Of a DNA stretch of 5,980 nucleotides, positions 5,872 to 5,980 are shown in pieces. The first letter of the stretch is position 1; each line of letters starts with the position of its first letter. The notes under the pieces are model-generated. The model was not told where the DNA came from. It worked only from the letters and a program-made list of their open reading frames with translations, and searched no databases. This DNA is from an uncultured Gemmatimonadota bacterium (lineage in GTDB: Bacteria > Gemmatimonadota > Gemmatimonadetes > Gemmatimonadales > Gemmatimonadaceae), in contig CAMLEQ010000247.1 of the NCBI GenBank assembly GCA_946479015.1, positions 1 to 5,980 of the forward strand, in the 5' to 3' direction. Position numbers and translations under genes: made by a program.

Positions 5872-5889
5872 CCCCCTCGCGATCCGCCG

Positions 5890-5980
5890 ATGATCCAATC
5901 TCTCCTCCCCCCCACCGGGCAGCCGTTCGTGTTCGTGGGCGAGCGCCTCTGGCTCGACTTCGTGAACACCGACGACGTGC
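5890..5980 (+). CDS. N-terminus of a CGNR zinc-finger/ABATE-domain protein, putative regulator (3' truncated)
   Basis: Thirty codons are visible before the window ends. The segment FVFVGERLWLDFVNTDD matches the opening of the ABATE domain (putative stress-induced transcription regulator, DUF1470), in which a Gly-rich turn is followed by RLALDFVNT-like residues. Such proteins usually end in a CGNR zinc finger that would lie outside the window. ATG 5890 is the only possible start, because an in-frame TAG at 5866-5868 lies upstream with no other start codon between. No Shine-Dalgarno is visible. The family is presumed to bind DNA through the CGNR finger, but targets are not known. Assignment rests on a short motif, so it is less certain than the others. 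Confidence 0.7.
   Translation, partial: MIQSLLPPTGQPFVFVGERLWLDFVNTDDV

Noticed and set aside
1..5980. FNR/NNR boxes (TTGAT-N4-ATCAA), CRISPR arrays, tRNA or rRNA genes, insertion sequences
   Set aside because: None was found on reading both strands; the nos operon promoter must lie upstream of the window.

Overview
The window comes from a GC-rich bacterial chromosome and is gene-dense. Most of it is the 3' part of a nitrous oxide reductase (nos) operon on the + strand, followed by three unrelated housekeeping or stress genes. The NosZ tail carries a CuA motif of the form CTDFCxxxHxxM rather than the CSWFC form of proteobacterial clade I enzymes, and no nosR or nosX is seen here. This fits the clade II (Sec-dependent) nos clusters of non-proteobacterial bacteria. 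High GC, a clade II nosZ, Gram-negative-type lipoproteins and a plastocyanin-like protein suggest Gemmatimonadota or a relative. The taxonomy is inferred from style, not proven.

Layout: 1-303 is the C-terminal CuA domain of nosZ. 300-2006 is a single reading frame that joins NosL (copper-chaperone lipoprotein) to NosD (periplasmic beta-helix partner of the ABC transporter). 2003-2716 is nosF (ATPase) and 2713-3504 is nosY (six-helix permease). These four frames are chained by 4-base stop/start overlaps, which points to one translationally coupled unit. After 52 bases comes a lipoprotein with a complete type 1 copper site (3557-4018), then a strong GC hairpin (4025-4055) that probably ends the transcript. 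A leader of about 210 bases with a 10-base perfect inverted repeat precedes a two-domain universal stress protein (4265-5209). Converging on it from the minus strand is an inosine/xanthosine triphosphatase of the YjjX family (5237-5794). The start of a CGNR/ABATE-type putative regulator (5890 onward) runs off the right edge. The last two genes diverge from a 95-base spacer holding two plausible back-to-back sigma-70-type promoters.

How the genes work together: NosZ reduces N2O to N2 outside the cytoplasmic membrane with two copper centres. CuZ needs copper and sulfur delivered through NosL and the NosDFY complex. Here the chaperone and its docking subunit are covalently linked and apparently lipid-anchored, with NosFY below in the membrane. 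The cupredoxin lipoprotein is a good candidate for the electron donor to CuA. No clearly new biological system is evident. The NosL-NosD fusion is the most unusual feature.
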